A stretch of DNA of 29,697 nucleotides from Flavobacteriales bacterium UBA6049 (GCA_002429085.1 DIYR01000020.1:1-29697); one strand, 5' to 3'. Shown: positions 8,770-17,712, numbered from the stretch's first letter. The notes: generated by a model not told the origin, from the sequence alone. Made by a program: numbers and translations.

Positions 8770-9012
8770 CTATAAGCTGTCTTTAATTTTTTTATTGATA
8801 TCCACGTCTTTCTTGACATCATCAACTGTGTTTTGGATATCACGTTGAATATCATCTGTCGCATTTCTCAAATGCCTCATTCCTTTACCTAGCCCTCTAG
8901 CAAATTCAGGAATTTTGTTAGCACCAAATAGTAAGAGAACAATTAATAAGATGAAAAATATCTCACCTCCACCGAGGTTAAAGAATAAGAAGTATGATGA
9001 ATGTACTGCCAT
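8770..9012 (-). CDS. tatA: Sec-independent translocase subunit TatA/TatE
   Basis: 80 residues with TatA architecture: a short N-terminal stretch, one transmembrane helix (about 15-30, GEIFFILLIVLLLFGANKIP), the hinge, then an amphipathic helix (ARGLGKGMRHLRNATDD) and a charged tail. The LLLFGANKIPEFARGLGKG stretch is the family hallmark. TatA oligomers form the pore through which folded proteins cross the inner membrane with TatC; no tatC is in the window. The N-terminus MAVHSSYFLFFNLGG is slightly longer than usual, but no later Met is available before the helix. A TACATTTG promoter box lies 11 bases upstream, directly after the secDF terminator. Confidence 0.93.
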   Translation of the reverse strand: MAVHSSYFLFFNLGGGEIFFILLIVLLLFGANKIPEFARGLGKGMRHLRNATDDIQRDIQNTVDDVKKDVDINKKIKDSL

Positions 9013-9022
9013 TTTGAGGATA

Positions 9023-9030
9023 CAAATGTA
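9023..9030 (-). promoter_or_regulatory. -7 box (TACATTTG) of the tatA-antiporter unit
   Basis: Reads TACATTTG on the minus strand, 11 bases before the tatA ATG and immediately downstream of the secDF terminator, implying a very short leader. The -33 position would fall in the terminator stem and shows no TTTG. Confidence 0.5.
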
Positions 9031-9033
9031 ACG

Positions 9034-9066
9034 AAAAAAGCCTCCGTACTTATTTCGTACGGAGGC
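9034..9066 (-). terminator. Intrinsic terminator of secDF
   Basis: Perfect 10-bp stem GCCTCCGTAC (9040-9049) and GTACGGAGGC (9057-9066), 7-base loop, followed on the minus strand by six T (complement of 9034-9039). It begins 28 bases after the secDF stop. Confidence 0.9.
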
Positions 9067-9093
9067 CTCTGTATGGATAAAAAGAATAAACTC

Positions 9094-12000
9094 TTATGCT
9101 TCTTCTTTTGATAAATCGAACATTGTTGTAGATGCAATGTATAGTGACGAATATGTACCAACAACAACACCTACCATCAACGCAAACACAAATCCTCGAA
9201 TTACTTCACCACCAAATAAGAAAATGGTCAACAATACTAGGAATGTACTCACAGAGGTATTTAAAGTTCTGCTCAATGTGCTATTCAATGCGCTGTTGAT
9301 TAATCCTGAACGTTCGTGTTTAGGATGTAGACCTATGTACTCACGTATACGGTCAAACACAACTACGGTATCATTGATTGAGTAACCAACAACCGTTAAA
9401 ATTGCTGCAATAAATGCTTGATCAATTTCCAACGAGAATGGCAAGAAACCATACATCATAGAGAAGATTGACAATACGATTAACACATCATGCGTCATTG
9501 CAATTAATGCACCTACAGAATACTGCCATTTTCTAAACCTGATTAAGATATACAGAAAGATCACGATTAGAGAGAAAACAACTGCCCAAATCGCAGATTG
9601 CTTGATATCATCCGCAATAGTTGGTTCAACTTTTTGAGACGTCAACTCGTCTAAAAATTCTGACTTGCTCTGACCATTCAAGAACTCACTTAATCCAGCA
9701 TACAACTTGTCTTGAACAATTCCCTCTACATCTTGCTCAGTCTCATTGATCATGTATTTGGTAGTGATCTTAACCTGATTAGAAGCACCAAATGTTTTCA
9801 CTTCAGGAACTTGCTTCAAACCACTTTCATCTACAAACTGTGCACCTAATGCAGCAGCTACTTGATCAACTTGAGCTGGTTGCTCAAAGCGAACAATGTA
9901 TGAACGACCTCCAGTAAAATCAACTCCATAATTCAATCCTCTAGCGAATAAAGAAACAACACCTAGAACTATGATTACGCCAGAAATACCGTAGAACATT
10001 TTACGCTTACCAATAAAGTTCACGTTTGCATTCGCCAGTACATTCTCTGTCATTTTAGTTGAGAAAGGAATTGCTTTGGAGCTTTCCATTCTCCATTCGA
10101 ACAATAAACGAGTAATAAAGATCGCTGAGAACAATGATGTCATAATACCTATGATCAATGTAGTTGCGAAACCTTGAATTGGACCAGTACCAAATACCAG
10201 TAAGATGATACCAGTTAACAAGGTTGTAACGTTTGCATCTAAGATTGAACTGTATGCATTCTTGTAACCATCAGTAATAGCTAGCTTTAAACCTTTACCA
10301 GCTTTCAACTCTTCACGGATACGCTCGTAAATAAGTACGTTAGCATCAACAGACATACCAATTGTTAATACAATACCTGCAATACCAGGAAGCGTTAATG
10401 TAGCGCGAAGTGAAGCTAATACACCTAGAATAAAGAATAGATTAGCCACCAGTGCGATATCTGCTACTGCACCAGCCATAGCATAGTAGAATACCATGTA
10501 AACCAATACTATTGCCAATGCAATTAGGAATGAATTCAAACCACTATCAATTGAAGCCTCACCTAATGATGGACCTACAACTGCTTCTTCAATAATATGA
10601 GAAGGTGCAGGTAATTTACCAGCTTTTAATACTGCAGCTAAATCACTAGCTTCTTCTTGTGTGAATCTACCTGTAATTTCAGTTCGTCCACTTGGAATTT
10701 CACCCTGTACTCTAGGAGCACTGTATACCAAGTTATCTAATACAACCGCTACAGATTTTAAATCATTAGGATCAGCAGATGCTTGACGTGTAATCTCTCT
10801 CCAAGTTTTAGCACCTTGAGAGTTCATATTCATATTTACTGTTGGGTTACCAAGAGGATCTGCTCCAACGCTAGCATCAGTAATTACATCTCCTTCTAAT
10901 AAAGCACTTCCACCTTTAGGTACTTTAACAGCATATAAACCGTAAACATTATCAGTTCCTTCAAGAGGTGCAGCATCCCAAACGAAACGTGCTCTAGGTG
11001 GGAATAATCGCTTAATATCTTTTCTTGCTAAATACTGATTAATTAAAGAAGTATCTCCAGATTGTGCATAACCAACCATTGGTTGATTCGCAGCTTGTTG
11101 AGGTTGCAATAATGCAAACAATGGATTCTGACGAATCAACTCTTCTCGTGATAACTCTTCACCAGCTAGTGAATCTAACTCGCTATCGCCACCATCAGCA
11201 ATCATTTCTTCTAAAGACAACTCACCATCTTCTGTAGTTGCTGTATCTGCTTCAGTAGTTTCTACTTCTTCAGTTTCTGGCTCATCGTCTGCTAGCATGT
11301 CAGCTACAGATTCGGTTTGAACTGCTGCCTCTTCAGTATTCTCATTAGAAGAACCTTCAGGCTTAAGAGTTGCAGCTAAAATACCGTTAGCTCTTTCTAA
11401 ACCAGGGTAAATTTCGCGATTTTGGTAAGCTTCGAAAAATTCCAACTTAGCTGTTCCCTGCAAAATCTTACGAACTCTCTTTTTGTCCTTAACACCCGGT
11501 AACTCAACAACGATTCTACCTGTTCCAGATAAACGTTGAATTTTAGGTTGAACAACTCCAAGGTTATCTACCCTTTTACGCAATACTTGCTCTGTACGAA
11601 GGATTGCATCTTCTGCTTCTTGACGAATAGTAGAAAGAATTTCTTCGTTAGTAGCATCCGCAGCAATCTTCTCTTTATTCTCCAGATTGTGGAAAATAGC
11701 AGCCAATGGATAATCTGAAGCTACTTCATTATGTGCTTTTGCGAATAATGTAACGAAGTCATCTGTAGATGAACGCTGCATTTCTTTGGCACGTTGCATA
11801 ATCTGGTTGAACTCAACGTTACCCTTGTTGCTACCTGCCAACGCAATCATCATATCTGGCACAGAAACCTCGAGAGTTACGTGCATCCCACCTTGAAGGT
11901 CAAGACCAAGGTTGATTTCGCGTTTTTTACAGTAGCCATAAGTGTAACCTAAAACGGGATAAACCTCTTCACTTCCTTTGTTGAGAAGAATTTCCGTTTC

Positions 12001-12192
12001 GAAGGCTTGTAAAGCCGAATCTTGTTGATAAAGCGAAAGGCTACCATCTGTGTTTATTGAATCAACCTTTGCTTTTGCTTCTAGTTTTGCTTCGTCTTCA
12101 ACGCCACCAACTACCCATGAGAAGGAGATTTGGAAGATACATGCTAGAATCAACAGGACCGTAAAAGCCCAAATTGCACTTTTGTTCTGCAT
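9094..12192 (-). CDS. secDF: Protein translocase subunit SecDF (fused)
   Basis: A 1032-residue fusion of SecD and SecF, proton-driven partners of SecYEG that pull secreted proteins across the inner membrane. SecD part: first TM (about 7-27), LGLDLQGGMHVTLEV (95-109), the P1 domain, and the TM block with IGMSVDANVLIYERIREEL (611-629). SecF part: TM around 731-750, LNYGVDFTGGRSY (753-765), and VVGYSINDTVVVFDRIRE (934-951). The Asp residues in the SVDAN and INDTV motifs are the family's proton-path positions. Between the P1 halves lies a long Glu/Asp/Thr-rich low-complexity insertion (about 276-352). The gene has its own TATATTTG box and terminator. The divergent neighbour is a DCC thiol oxidoreductase. 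Confidence 0.97.
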   Translation of the reverse strand: MQNKSAIWAFTVLLILACIFQISFSWVVGGVEDEAKLEAKAKVDSINTDGSLSLYQQDSALQAFETEILLNKGSEEVYPVLGYTYGYCKKREINLGLDLQGGMHVTLEVSVPDMMIALAGSNKGNVEFNQIMQRAKEMQRSSTDDFVTLFAKAHNEVASDYPLAAIFHNLENKEKIAADATNEEILSTIRQEAEDAILRTEQVLRKRVDNLGVVQPKIQRLSGTGRIVVELPGVKDKKRVRKILQGTAKLEFFEAYQNREIYPGLERANGILAATLKPEGSSNENTEEAAVQTESVADMLADDEPETEEVETTEADTATTEDGELSLEEMIADGGDSELDSLAGEELSREELIRQNPLFALLQPQQAANQPMVGYAQSGDTSLINQYLARKDIKRLFPPRARFVWDAAPLEGTDNVYGLYAVKVPKGGSALLEGDVITDASVGADPLGNPTVNMNMNSQGAKTWREITRQASADPNDLKSVAVVLDNLVYSAPRVQGEIPSGRTEITGRFTQEEASDLAAVLKAGKLPAPSHIIEEAVVGPSLGEASIDSGLNSFLIALAIVLVYMVFYYAMAGAVADIALVANLFFILGVLASLRATLTLPGIAGIVLTIGMSVDANVLIYERIREELKAGKGLKLAITDGYKNAYSSILDANVTTLLTGIILLVFGTGPIQGFATTLIIGIMTSLFSAIFITRLLFEWRMESSKAIPFSTKMTENVLANANVNFIGKRKMFYGISGVIIVLGVVSLFARGLNYGVDFTGGRSYIVRFEQPAQVDQVAAALGAQFVDESGLKQVPEVKTFGASNQVKITTKYMINETEQDVEGIVQDKLYAGLSEFLNGQSKSEFLDELTSQKVEPTIADDIKQSAIWAVVFSLIVIFLYILIRFRKWQYSVGALIAMTHDVLIVLSIFSMMYGFLPFSLEIDQAFIAAILTVVGYSINDTVVVFDRIREYIGLHPKHERSGLINSALNSTLSRTLNTSVSTFLVLLTIFLFGGEVIRGFVFALMVGVVVGTYSSLYIASTTMFDLSKEEA

Positions 12193-12238
12193 TTTGTTTA
12201 GTCTAAATGGTTTTTAGAACCGTATTTAATTAAGTGCG

Positions 12239-12270
12239 CAAATATATCATTTCAACGATTTTATCGCCAA
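12239..12270 (-). promoter_or_regulatory. Promoter of secDF (TTG, 21-base spacer, TATATTTG)
   Basis: On the minus strand TATATTTG (complement of 12239-12246) matches TAnnTTTG, and TTG (complement of 12268-12270) lies 21 bases upstream, within the usual spacer range. The leader would be about 40 bases. Confidence 0.5.
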
Positions 12271-12323
12271 TTTGCGTAACATAGCAAGCAAAAGTTACGA
12301 TAGTAGTAGTAAGGTTATCCACA

Positions 12324-12752
12324 GTGAAAACAACTTCAAAAAAAGAACAAGGAGCTTTAAATCAACTCATTATACTATTTGATGGGTATTGTCATCTATG
12401 TGATGGAACTGTGAATATCTTGCTTAAAATTGATAGGAATGATCATTTCCTCTTTGCTCCATTGCAGTCTAACTACGGAAAATTGGTTCAAGAAAAACAT
12501 CCAAAAATCGCAAATGTGGATAGCATTTTAGTACTTAAAAATGATCAACTCTACGACAAATCTGATGCAGCACTGCTTATAGCCAGTAAATTACCATGGT
12601 ACTTTAGGTGGTTACGTATACTTGAATTACTACCTAAACGATTTCGCGATGGTGTATACAATCTTATTGCAGCAAATCGTTACCGCGTTCTGGGTAGAAG
12701 AGATACTTGTAGGATGCCTACTCCATATGAAAGCAAAAAGTTTTTGGTATAA
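12324..12752 (+). CDS. DCC-family (DUF393) thiol-disulfide oxidoreductase-like protein
   Basis: 142 residues matching the DCC1-like/DUF393 family, small thioredoxin-fold proteins thought to act as thiol-disulfide oxidoreductases. The name-giving motif is present as FDGYCHLCDG, with Cys23 and Cys26 as the CxxC pair. Later family positions FAPLQS, LYDKSDAAL, RDGVYNLIAANRYRV and RRDTCRMP (Cys129) are also there. The first in-frame start that keeps the family N-terminus is a GTG at 12324. No signal peptide is seen, so it is probably cytosolic. It is divergent from secDF and convergent with the DUF5606 gene, sharing the terminator at 12754-12779. No TAnnTTTG box is visible upstream. Substrate unknown. 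Confidence 0.88.
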   Translation: MKTTSKKEQGALNQLIILFDGYCHLCDGTVNILLKIDRNDHFLFAPLQSNYGKLVQEKHPKIANVDSILVLKNDQLYDKSDAALLIASKLPWYFRWLRILELLPKRFRDGVYNLIAANRYRVLGRRDTCRMPTPYESKKFLV

Positions 12753-12753
12753 A

Positions 12754-12779
12754 AAAGGCCAGTGGTTTCACTGGCCTTT
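12754..12779. terminator. Bidirectional terminator between the DCC and DUF5606 genes
   Basis: 11-bp stem AAAGGCCAGTG (12754-12764) and CACTGGCCTTT (12769-12779) with a GTTT loop. It is followed by CTTTTTATT on the plus strand and, on the minus strand, by a T run (complement of 12751-12756). It follows the DCC stop almost directly, and the DUF5606 stop is 5 bases away on the other side, so it can serve both genes. Confidence 0.9.
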
Positions 12780-12783
12780 CTTT

Positions 12784-13236
12784 TTATTCCTCTTCTTCTT
12801 TCGAAGTAGACTCTTCTATTACTTCAGCTTCTTCTGTTCCGTCATCTTCAGTAACAGGTTTCAACAAATCATTTTCTAATAAAACATTGTACCAACTGAA
12901 TAACTTCTTCAAATCTGAAGCGTATACTCTCTCCTCATCAAACTCAGGGAATATTGTACGAAGTTTATCTCGCATTTCATTAGTGCTAGCCTTATTATCT
13001 AAAGACTTCTGACCATTTTCAAGCTCAAATAACTTTCCGTAAATCTCACCCAATGGAAGATCCTCTGAATAGCCATAGATGCTGATATCTTCTAACGCAC
13101 TTACCTTGTGAGAAGCATACGCTGGAAAGCGTTTTCCATCTGTAATTGATTCTACAATAAGTCCATTTTTCATTTGTCCAACCATCTTAAAAAGGCCTGA
13201 CTTTCCTGATATTGAGATAATTCCTTTTAAATCCAT
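12784..13236 (-). CDS. DUF5606 domain protein
   Basis: About 150 residues starting MDLKGIISISGKSGLFKMV, the characteristic opening of DUF5606, a small conserved Bacteroidota family of unknown function. Conserved-looking segments are GLIVESITDGKRFPAYASHKVSALEDISIY and the region up to LKKLFSWYNVLLEN; the C-terminus is an acidic tail rich in Glu. The frame is open to an ATG at 13287, but that adds 17 residues not typical of the family and would leave no gap after the protease gene, so I choose the ATG at 13236. It lies 52 bases after the protease stop on the same strand and is the last gene of that run before the terminator. The N-terminal fold suggests a small SH3-like barrel, but this is a guess. 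Confidence 0.88.
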   Translation of the reverse strand: MDLKGIISISGKSGLFKMVGQMKNGLIVESITDGKRFPAYASHKVSALEDISIYGYSEDLPLGEIYGKLFELENGQKSLDNKASTNEMRDKLRTIFPEFDEERVYASDLKKLFSWYNVLLENDLLKPVTEDDGTEEAEVIEESTSKEEEE

Positions 13237-13288
13237 TTTCCGTTTAGCTTCTAAAGACGCGCGAAAATAACCAAATTCGCTTGTCACA

Positions 13289-16030
13289 TTAGTTTCTGAT
13301 CAATTTGGTTCGAGATATTCCCTTGCTGTGTTTAACTTGTACAAAGTAGATGCCTTTTTGTAGAGAACTAATGTTGCACATTTTAGTGTTTTTAGAATAA
13401 AAAACTACTTGTCCTGTTTGATTAAGAATAGTCACCTCTTCAATAGGGTTATCTGATTGAATTGTTAAAATGCCTGAAGAAGGATTTGGATATATAGCAA
13501 TTGGAGTTTCTTCTAATTCTTCTCTCACACTTACTATTGGAGAGCCATGTACACGGGCATATGCTGAATCTGCAACTTGCATCAGTAATTCTTCAGATCG
13601 TGCTCCTAAAAGCGCAAACGTCACTTGAATTGAGTCTCCCGCAGCGAGAGCATATGGCCCAGAGCTAAGCATCTGTAAAACATCGTTCCCATCTGATTCA
13701 ACGAACCCTGCGTCAGTCCTTGTTTTGCGCATTGCATCAAATTTCTTTGATGTAGGAAAGTCATTAAACACATTAATACCATCTGCATTCGGAACATTAT
13801 CAAATTGATACGGGTTAGGATTTACTCCTTCTATTAACTGCGCTCCAAAGTATCCCTTGGTTAAATCTCCTGGCACAAACGAGAAATTCACTTGATAATC
13901 ACTATTCCAAGCAGCTCTATTGTTTTCATACGGAGCTATATCCCAGTCAGTAAACAAACTAGCATACAACGAATCAAAGCTTTCTGCACTAGTATTTCGA
14001 ATTACATAACTCAATAAAACATACCCTCTATGCCCGCTTTCCTCGAATGCAAATGCTTCCAAGCTAACTGACACTCCAGCTGAATCTCCTGTTGATTGCT
14101 CATCTGAGAAGTTAGCATATGCAGCAAATGCTGTATCATTCAATTGCCTCTCAAAAATTGAATTAACTGCCGAGAAATCTTCATTCAGCTCTTGACCATC
14201 TCTAATGTTATCAATAACCATAACCTGATTGCTCTTTTTCAAACCAACCATAAGACCTGCTTCAAACAACTGTGAAGACTCTGCAACAAACCTAAACCCT
14301 AATCCTGGACTCCCTTCTCTTTCTAAATAACCAAGACTACTGTTTCCAGCGACACTTGTTTCAATATCGTTCACCAGTACATTTACATAGTCTACATTCA
14401 CATCAATCAATATTCTCTGTATTGTTTGATAACCTCCCCCAGAAATCGTTAAATCAAATACTACTTCTTCGTTGATCCCTGCCTGGTTCGTTATTAAGAA
14501 TTCAAATGGTAAATTATACTGAATACGAGACCCTAATGATGGTAACTCTCCCACGAGAAAGACACTATCTAACAATTGAACTGCTGCGCTAGAAGTGGAT
14601 AGTTCAGCTGTTAATTCATCACTTGAATCCAAATAGTTTACGTAAATCCCTCCTACACGAACAGTATCACCTTGAGAAAATGCATTGTTATTGTTGTCTG
14701 TTAGTTGAATACTTTCATAAACTACTGAAGGGTTACTAATAACACCATCCACAGCAGCCTGCGCATTGATTAAGCCTGTGCCGTACTTCCCATCATACTG
14801 ACTATTTGATCCTACATTGCTAATATCTGTAGTAGTAGTTTTCAATCTTTCTGCGACCTGTAAACCTGTTAGTTGAGGATATTGTGATTTTACTAGACCT
14901 GCAATTCCGGCAACAATAGGTGACGACATAGAAGTTCCTGTATTCAAACCATAGTTTCCATCATTTAATGTTGATTGAATACTTTGTCCAGGTGCACTTA
15001 AATCCACCCAATATCCCCTATTACTGAACGATGTAAACTCATTGGTTTGTTGAGTTGCCCCAACCGCAAGTACATGTTCATATGCTGCTGGATAAAACGG
15101 TTGATCCTTGCCATTATTTCCAGCTGCTGCGATCACTAAAGATCCCTTATTCACACTTGCATAAGTAACAACATCTTGTGCCAAAGGAGAGAATGAAAAA
15201 CTTCCCCAAGAACAGTTAATTATCTCAAATCCTTGATCTGCCGCATAAACAACTCCATCGTAACCATCTGTAATAGTTCTATCTTCTCCTACTCTAATTG
15301 GAACTTGAAGGCAATTATATCCTGTTCCTGATATACCTATTCCGTTATTCACCGCAGCTGTTGCTAATCCAGCTACATGAACACCATGATCATTTACTGT
15401 TGCCTGAGGGACACGGTCATTATCAACAAAATCCCAACCTTGGTTATCATCAATATAACCGTTATTATCATCATCTACACCATTGACAGGATCTAAGGAT
15501 GAGTTCATTGTAGTAGGAGCCAAATCTGGGTGATCTAAATCAGAACCAGTATCTAAAATAGCTATCCGAATAGTTGAGCCTCCTGTTTGAATATCCCATG
15601 CTTGAGGTGTATATATAAGCGGATGATGGTATTGATCACCAAAGAATGGATCATTGGGAGTCAATGTAATTTCACTGTAGTAATCTAAACAAGCATACTC
15701 TACTTCTGGTAATTGATTCAAAAGGCTTACCAACTTCTGTTCTTCTCCAATGCTATTCAATTTCACTTCGTAAACCAATGATAAATCTACAGTACGATAC
15801 CCACCCTTAAACCTAGCTACAGGAGGTTTAGAAAATGGAAATCGTTTGTAAACTGCATCAACCTTTGATTGAAGTACCTGTTGAATTTCAGGAACATTCA
15901 TCTGCCCATTCAAACAATGAACCTTTTGCTCTGGTTGTATCTTAAATGTCAAATATCCTTGCTTAAATGCTTGACTCCAAGAAAACAAGGAAATAGATAA
16001 TCCTAAAAGAAGAGTAAATAATTTCTTCAT
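13289..16030 (-). CDS. Secreted S8 (subtilisin-like) serine protease with T9SS type A sorting domain
   Basis: 913 residues. A signal peptide (1-20, ending SLFSWSQ) leads into a propeptide (about 21-125). The S8 catalytic domain spans about 135-425 with the full triad: Asp160 in IAILDTGSDLDHPDL, His215 in NDHGVHVAG, and Ser367 in NTGTSMSSPIVAG; the oxyanion Asn305 is in AAAGNNG. A long beta-rich region (about 430-840) follows, and the last about 75 residues form a type A T9SS C-terminal domain (YPNPSSGILTIQS, then GIYFVQVKHSKG and a basic end). The protein is therefore predicted to cross the inner membrane by Sec and the outer membrane by T9SS, with the C-terminal domain removed or attached to lipid. 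Its ATG overlaps the stop of the upstream HsdR_N-like gene (ATGA), implying translational coupling. Role probably extracellular protein degradation. Confidence 0.94.
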   Translation of the reverse strand: MKKLFTLLLGLSISLFSWSQAFKQGYLTFKIQPEQKVHCLNGQMNVPEIQQVLQSKVDAVYKRFPFSKPPVARFKGGYRTVDLSLVYEVKLNSIGEEQKLVSLLNQLPEVEYACLDYYSEITLTPNDPFFGDQYHHPLIYTPQAWDIQTGGSTIRIAILDTGSDLDHPDLAPTTMNSSLDPVNGVDDDNNGYIDDNQGWDFVDNDRVPQATVNDHGVHVAGLATAAVNNGIGISGTGYNCLQVPIRVGEDRTITDGYDGVVYAADQGFEIINCSWGSFSFSPLAQDVVTYASVNKGSLVIAAAGNNGKDQPFYPAAYEHVLAVGATQQTNEFTSFSNRGYWVDLSAPGQSIQSTLNDGNYGLNTGTSMSSPIVAGIAGLVKSQYPQLTGLQVAERLKTTTTDISNVGSNSQYDGKYGTGLINAQAAVDGVISNPSVVYESIQLTDNNNNAFSQGDTVRVGGIYVNYLDSSDELTAELSTSSAAVQLLDSVFLVGELPSLGSRIQYNLPFEFLITNQAGINEEVVFDLTISGGGYQTIQRILIDVNVDYVNVLVNDIETSVAGNSSLGYLEREGSPGLGFRFVAESSQLFEAGLMVGLKKSNQVMVIDNIRDGQELNEDFSAVNSIFERQLNDTAFAAYANFSDEQSTGDSAGVSVSLEAFAFEESGHRGYVLLSYVIRNTSAESFDSLYASLFTDWDIAPYENNRAAWNSDYQVNFSFVPGDLTKGYFGAQLIEGVNPNPYQFDNVPNADGINVFNDFPTSKKFDAMRKTRTDAGFVESDGNDVLQMLSSGPYALAAGDSIQVTFALLGARSEELLMQVADSAYARVHGSPIVSVREELEETPIAIYPNPSSGILTIQSDNPIEEVTILNQTGQVVFYSKNTKMCNISSLQKGIYFVQVKHSKGISRTKLIRN

Positions 16031-16482
16031 GTATTTATCGTTTTAAAATCTGGCAGTTCTCTTAAAAACTGGCAACTCCCTTTTTCTAAATTCACCAAAA
16101 CTCCGTAGTGCTGCATCCCATTACTAACAATTAATAATGGCACTTGATACACAGAGTTATACTTTGCTGCTTGTAAAAAAGTCTCTTCACTCAGTGTTAC
16201 TTCAGGAGCTTTACATTCTACCAACACTTTTGGAGAACCCTGTAAATCGTGCAATACAATGTCTGCTCTCCATATTCTACCAGCAGATTTAAACTGCTTC
16301 TCAACCAACATAAGTGAAAGAGGGTACCCAAGTTGAAGATGGAAATAATGAATTAAATGTTGCCTCACCCACTCTTCTGGTTGAAGAACTACATATTTTT
16401 TTCTTACAACATCCCAAATATACTGGTGTTCAGAATCCTTTTTTAGCTTAGCTGATATAGCTGGCAAATTCAATGTTTGCAT
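16027..16482 (-). CDS. HsdR N-terminal-like (HSDR_N_2) PD-(D/E)XK nuclease-fold protein
   Basis: 151 residues resembling the stand-alone HSDR_N_2 family. The nuclease-fold motif is visible: Asp74 in RADIVLHD, Glu89 and Lys91 in VLVECKAPE, and Gln104 in FLQAAKYNS, the spacing expected of PD-(D/E)XK enzymes. It lacks the helicase and other parts of a type I restriction subunit, and no methylase or specificity gene is nearby, so restriction is unlikely. From memory, this gene commonly neighbours holA in Bacteroidota, and here it is divergent from holA across 128 bases. A DNA-processing role linked to replication is possible but unproven. Its TGA overlaps the ATG of the secreted protease. No -7 box is recognised upstream. 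Confidence 0.82.
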   Translation of the reverse strand: MQTLNLPAISAKLKKDSEHQYIWDVVRKKYVVLQPEEWVRQHLIHYFHLQLGYPLSLMLVEKQFKSAGRIWRADIVLHDLQGSPKVLVECKAPEVTLSEETFLQAAKYNSVYQVPLLIVSNGMQHYGVLVNLEKGSCQFLRELPDFKTINT

Positions 16483-16591
16483 TGCTGCTAAAGTGCTACA
16501 TTTTATTTAGTACTTATACCTAAAAACGGATAAAAGGAAGGTGAAGTAAGGCAAACGGCAATGTTCTTTAACTGTTATACACAAACAAATC

Positions 16592-16599
16592 TACCTTTG
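16592..16599 (+). promoter_or_regulatory. -7 box (TACCTTTG) of holA
   Basis: TACCTTTG fits TAnnTTTG and lies 11 bases before the holA ATG, implying an almost leaderless message. No clear TTTG is present at the -33 position. Confidence 0.5.
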
Positions 16600-16610
16600 G
16601 CAACCTAGAT

Positions 16611-17615
16611 ATGAAGTACGAGCAACTTGCATACAGTTTAGAGCGAGGTGATATTAAGCCAATCTATTTGCTAGAGGGGCAAGAACCTTATTTTATTGAT
16701 GAATTAGTTCATTGGTTTTCCCACACGTATATCCCAGAAGCTGAAAGAGATTTTAATCAAGATGTATTCTATGCTATGGATGTAACTCCAGAGCAAGTGA
16801 TTGACATTTCGAAATCTTTCCCCATGATGAGTGAAAAACGCCTTGTAATCTTAAAAGAGGCGCAGCAGTGGAGAAAAAACCAATTAGATAAACTGCTTGA
16901 ATACGCTGAAGCGCCCTCAGATTCAACTGTTCTTGTCATTGCCCATAAAGGAAAGAAGGTCGACAAACGTTCGAAGTTAGCCAAAGCCATTAACAAAAAC
17001 GGTTTCATTTTCGAGTCGAAAGCATTTTATGACAACGAGATTCCAGGATGGATTAAGCAATACGTTCAAAATCTTGGCTTTACCATTACTGAACAAGCTT
17101 CTCATTTGCTTAGTGAATATCTTGGAACAGAAATTGGCAAACATGTTAATGAGTTAAAAAAGCTCCAAATAAATCTAGAACCAGGTCATGTTATCAATGA
17201 GCATGACATAGAAAAGTATGTTGGAATTAGTAAAGATTACAACACATTTGAGTTAATCAAAGCCTTAGGTCATAGAAATGTAGATAAGGCCAATATGATT
17301 GCAAAACGAATGGGAGAAAACATGAAAGATCATCCCATTCAGCTCATTCTTCCAACATTAGCTGGATTTTATGGCAAAGTGATGGCAATTCATTTTGAAA
17401 AAACGATCAATCGTCAAGATATCTCCAGAAAAATTGGGGTCAGTATGTACTTTATTGGTGATTACATGGCCGCTCATCAGAATTACCCAGCAAAGAAAAT
17501 TTTTGAAAATATCTCAATCATTCGTGATTTTGACTTGCGATCAAAAGGTTGGAATGGATCTGGCACAACCGAATCAGAACTATTACAAGAACTCGTTTAC
17601 TTATTGATGCACTAA
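16611..17615 (+). CDS. holA: DNA polymerase III subunit delta
   Basis: 334 residues, the normal length of HolA. The delta subunit is the clamp-loader wrench that opens the beta sliding clamp at primed sites. Family features are the start MKYEQLAYSLERGDIKPIYLLEGQEPYFIDEL, then KRLVILKEAQQWRK and VLVIAHKGKKVDKRSKL, and an all-helical C-terminal collar domain (about 210-334) ending with ELLQELVYLLMH. As expected for delta, there is no Walker A motif. It is preceded by a TACCTTTG box and is divergent from the HsdR_N-like gene. Confidence 0.94.
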   Translation: MKYEQLAYSLERGDIKPIYLLEGQEPYFIDELVHWFSHTYIPEAERDFNQDVFYAMDVTPEQVIDISKSFPMMSEKRLVILKEAQQWRKNQLDKLLEYAEAPSDSTVLVIAHKGKKVDKRSKLAKAINKNGFIFESKAFYDNEIPGWIKQYVQNLGFTITEQASHLLSEYLGTEIGKHVNELKKLQINLEPGHVINEHDIEKYVGISKDYNTFELIKALGHRNVDKANMIAKRMGENMKDHPIQLILPTLAGFYGKVMAIHFEKTINRQDISRKIGVSMYFIGDYMAAHQNYPAKKIFENISIIRDFDLRSKGWNGSGTTESELLQELVYLLMH

Positions 17616-17681
17616 CAACCAAGAAACCTAAAACAATTACCGCCCAACTTTTAGATTGAACCGTACGTAAACTTATAAGTC

Positions 17682-17712
17682 CTACTAAAGTGGATTTGCA
17701 CCACTTTAGTAG
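17682..17712. promoter_or_regulatory. Perfect 12-bp inverted repeat over the TonB-receptor promoter, probable operator
   Basis: CTACTAAAGTGG (17682-17693) and CCACTTTAGTAG (17701-17712) are exact inverse complements separated by ATTTGCA. The TTTG in the 7-base loop is the -33 element of the promoter for the TonB-dependent receptor. The palindrome lies upstream of the predicted transcription start (about 17731), so it would not be in the mRNA, which argues against an RNA hairpin and for a DNA-binding site of a dimeric regulator. The regulator is not known. Confidence 0.65.

Noticed and set aside
16027..16482. Type I restriction system
   Set aside because: Only the N-terminal nuclease-like fold is present; no helicase, specificity or methylase gene in the window.
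16488..16495. CTAAAGTG near the HsdR_N-like start, resembling the same arm
   Set aside because: Only eight bases with no inverted partner; expected by chance.
17682..17712. Terminator of holA
   Set aside because: The stem is not followed by a T run on the plus strand, and it overlaps a well-formed promoter.
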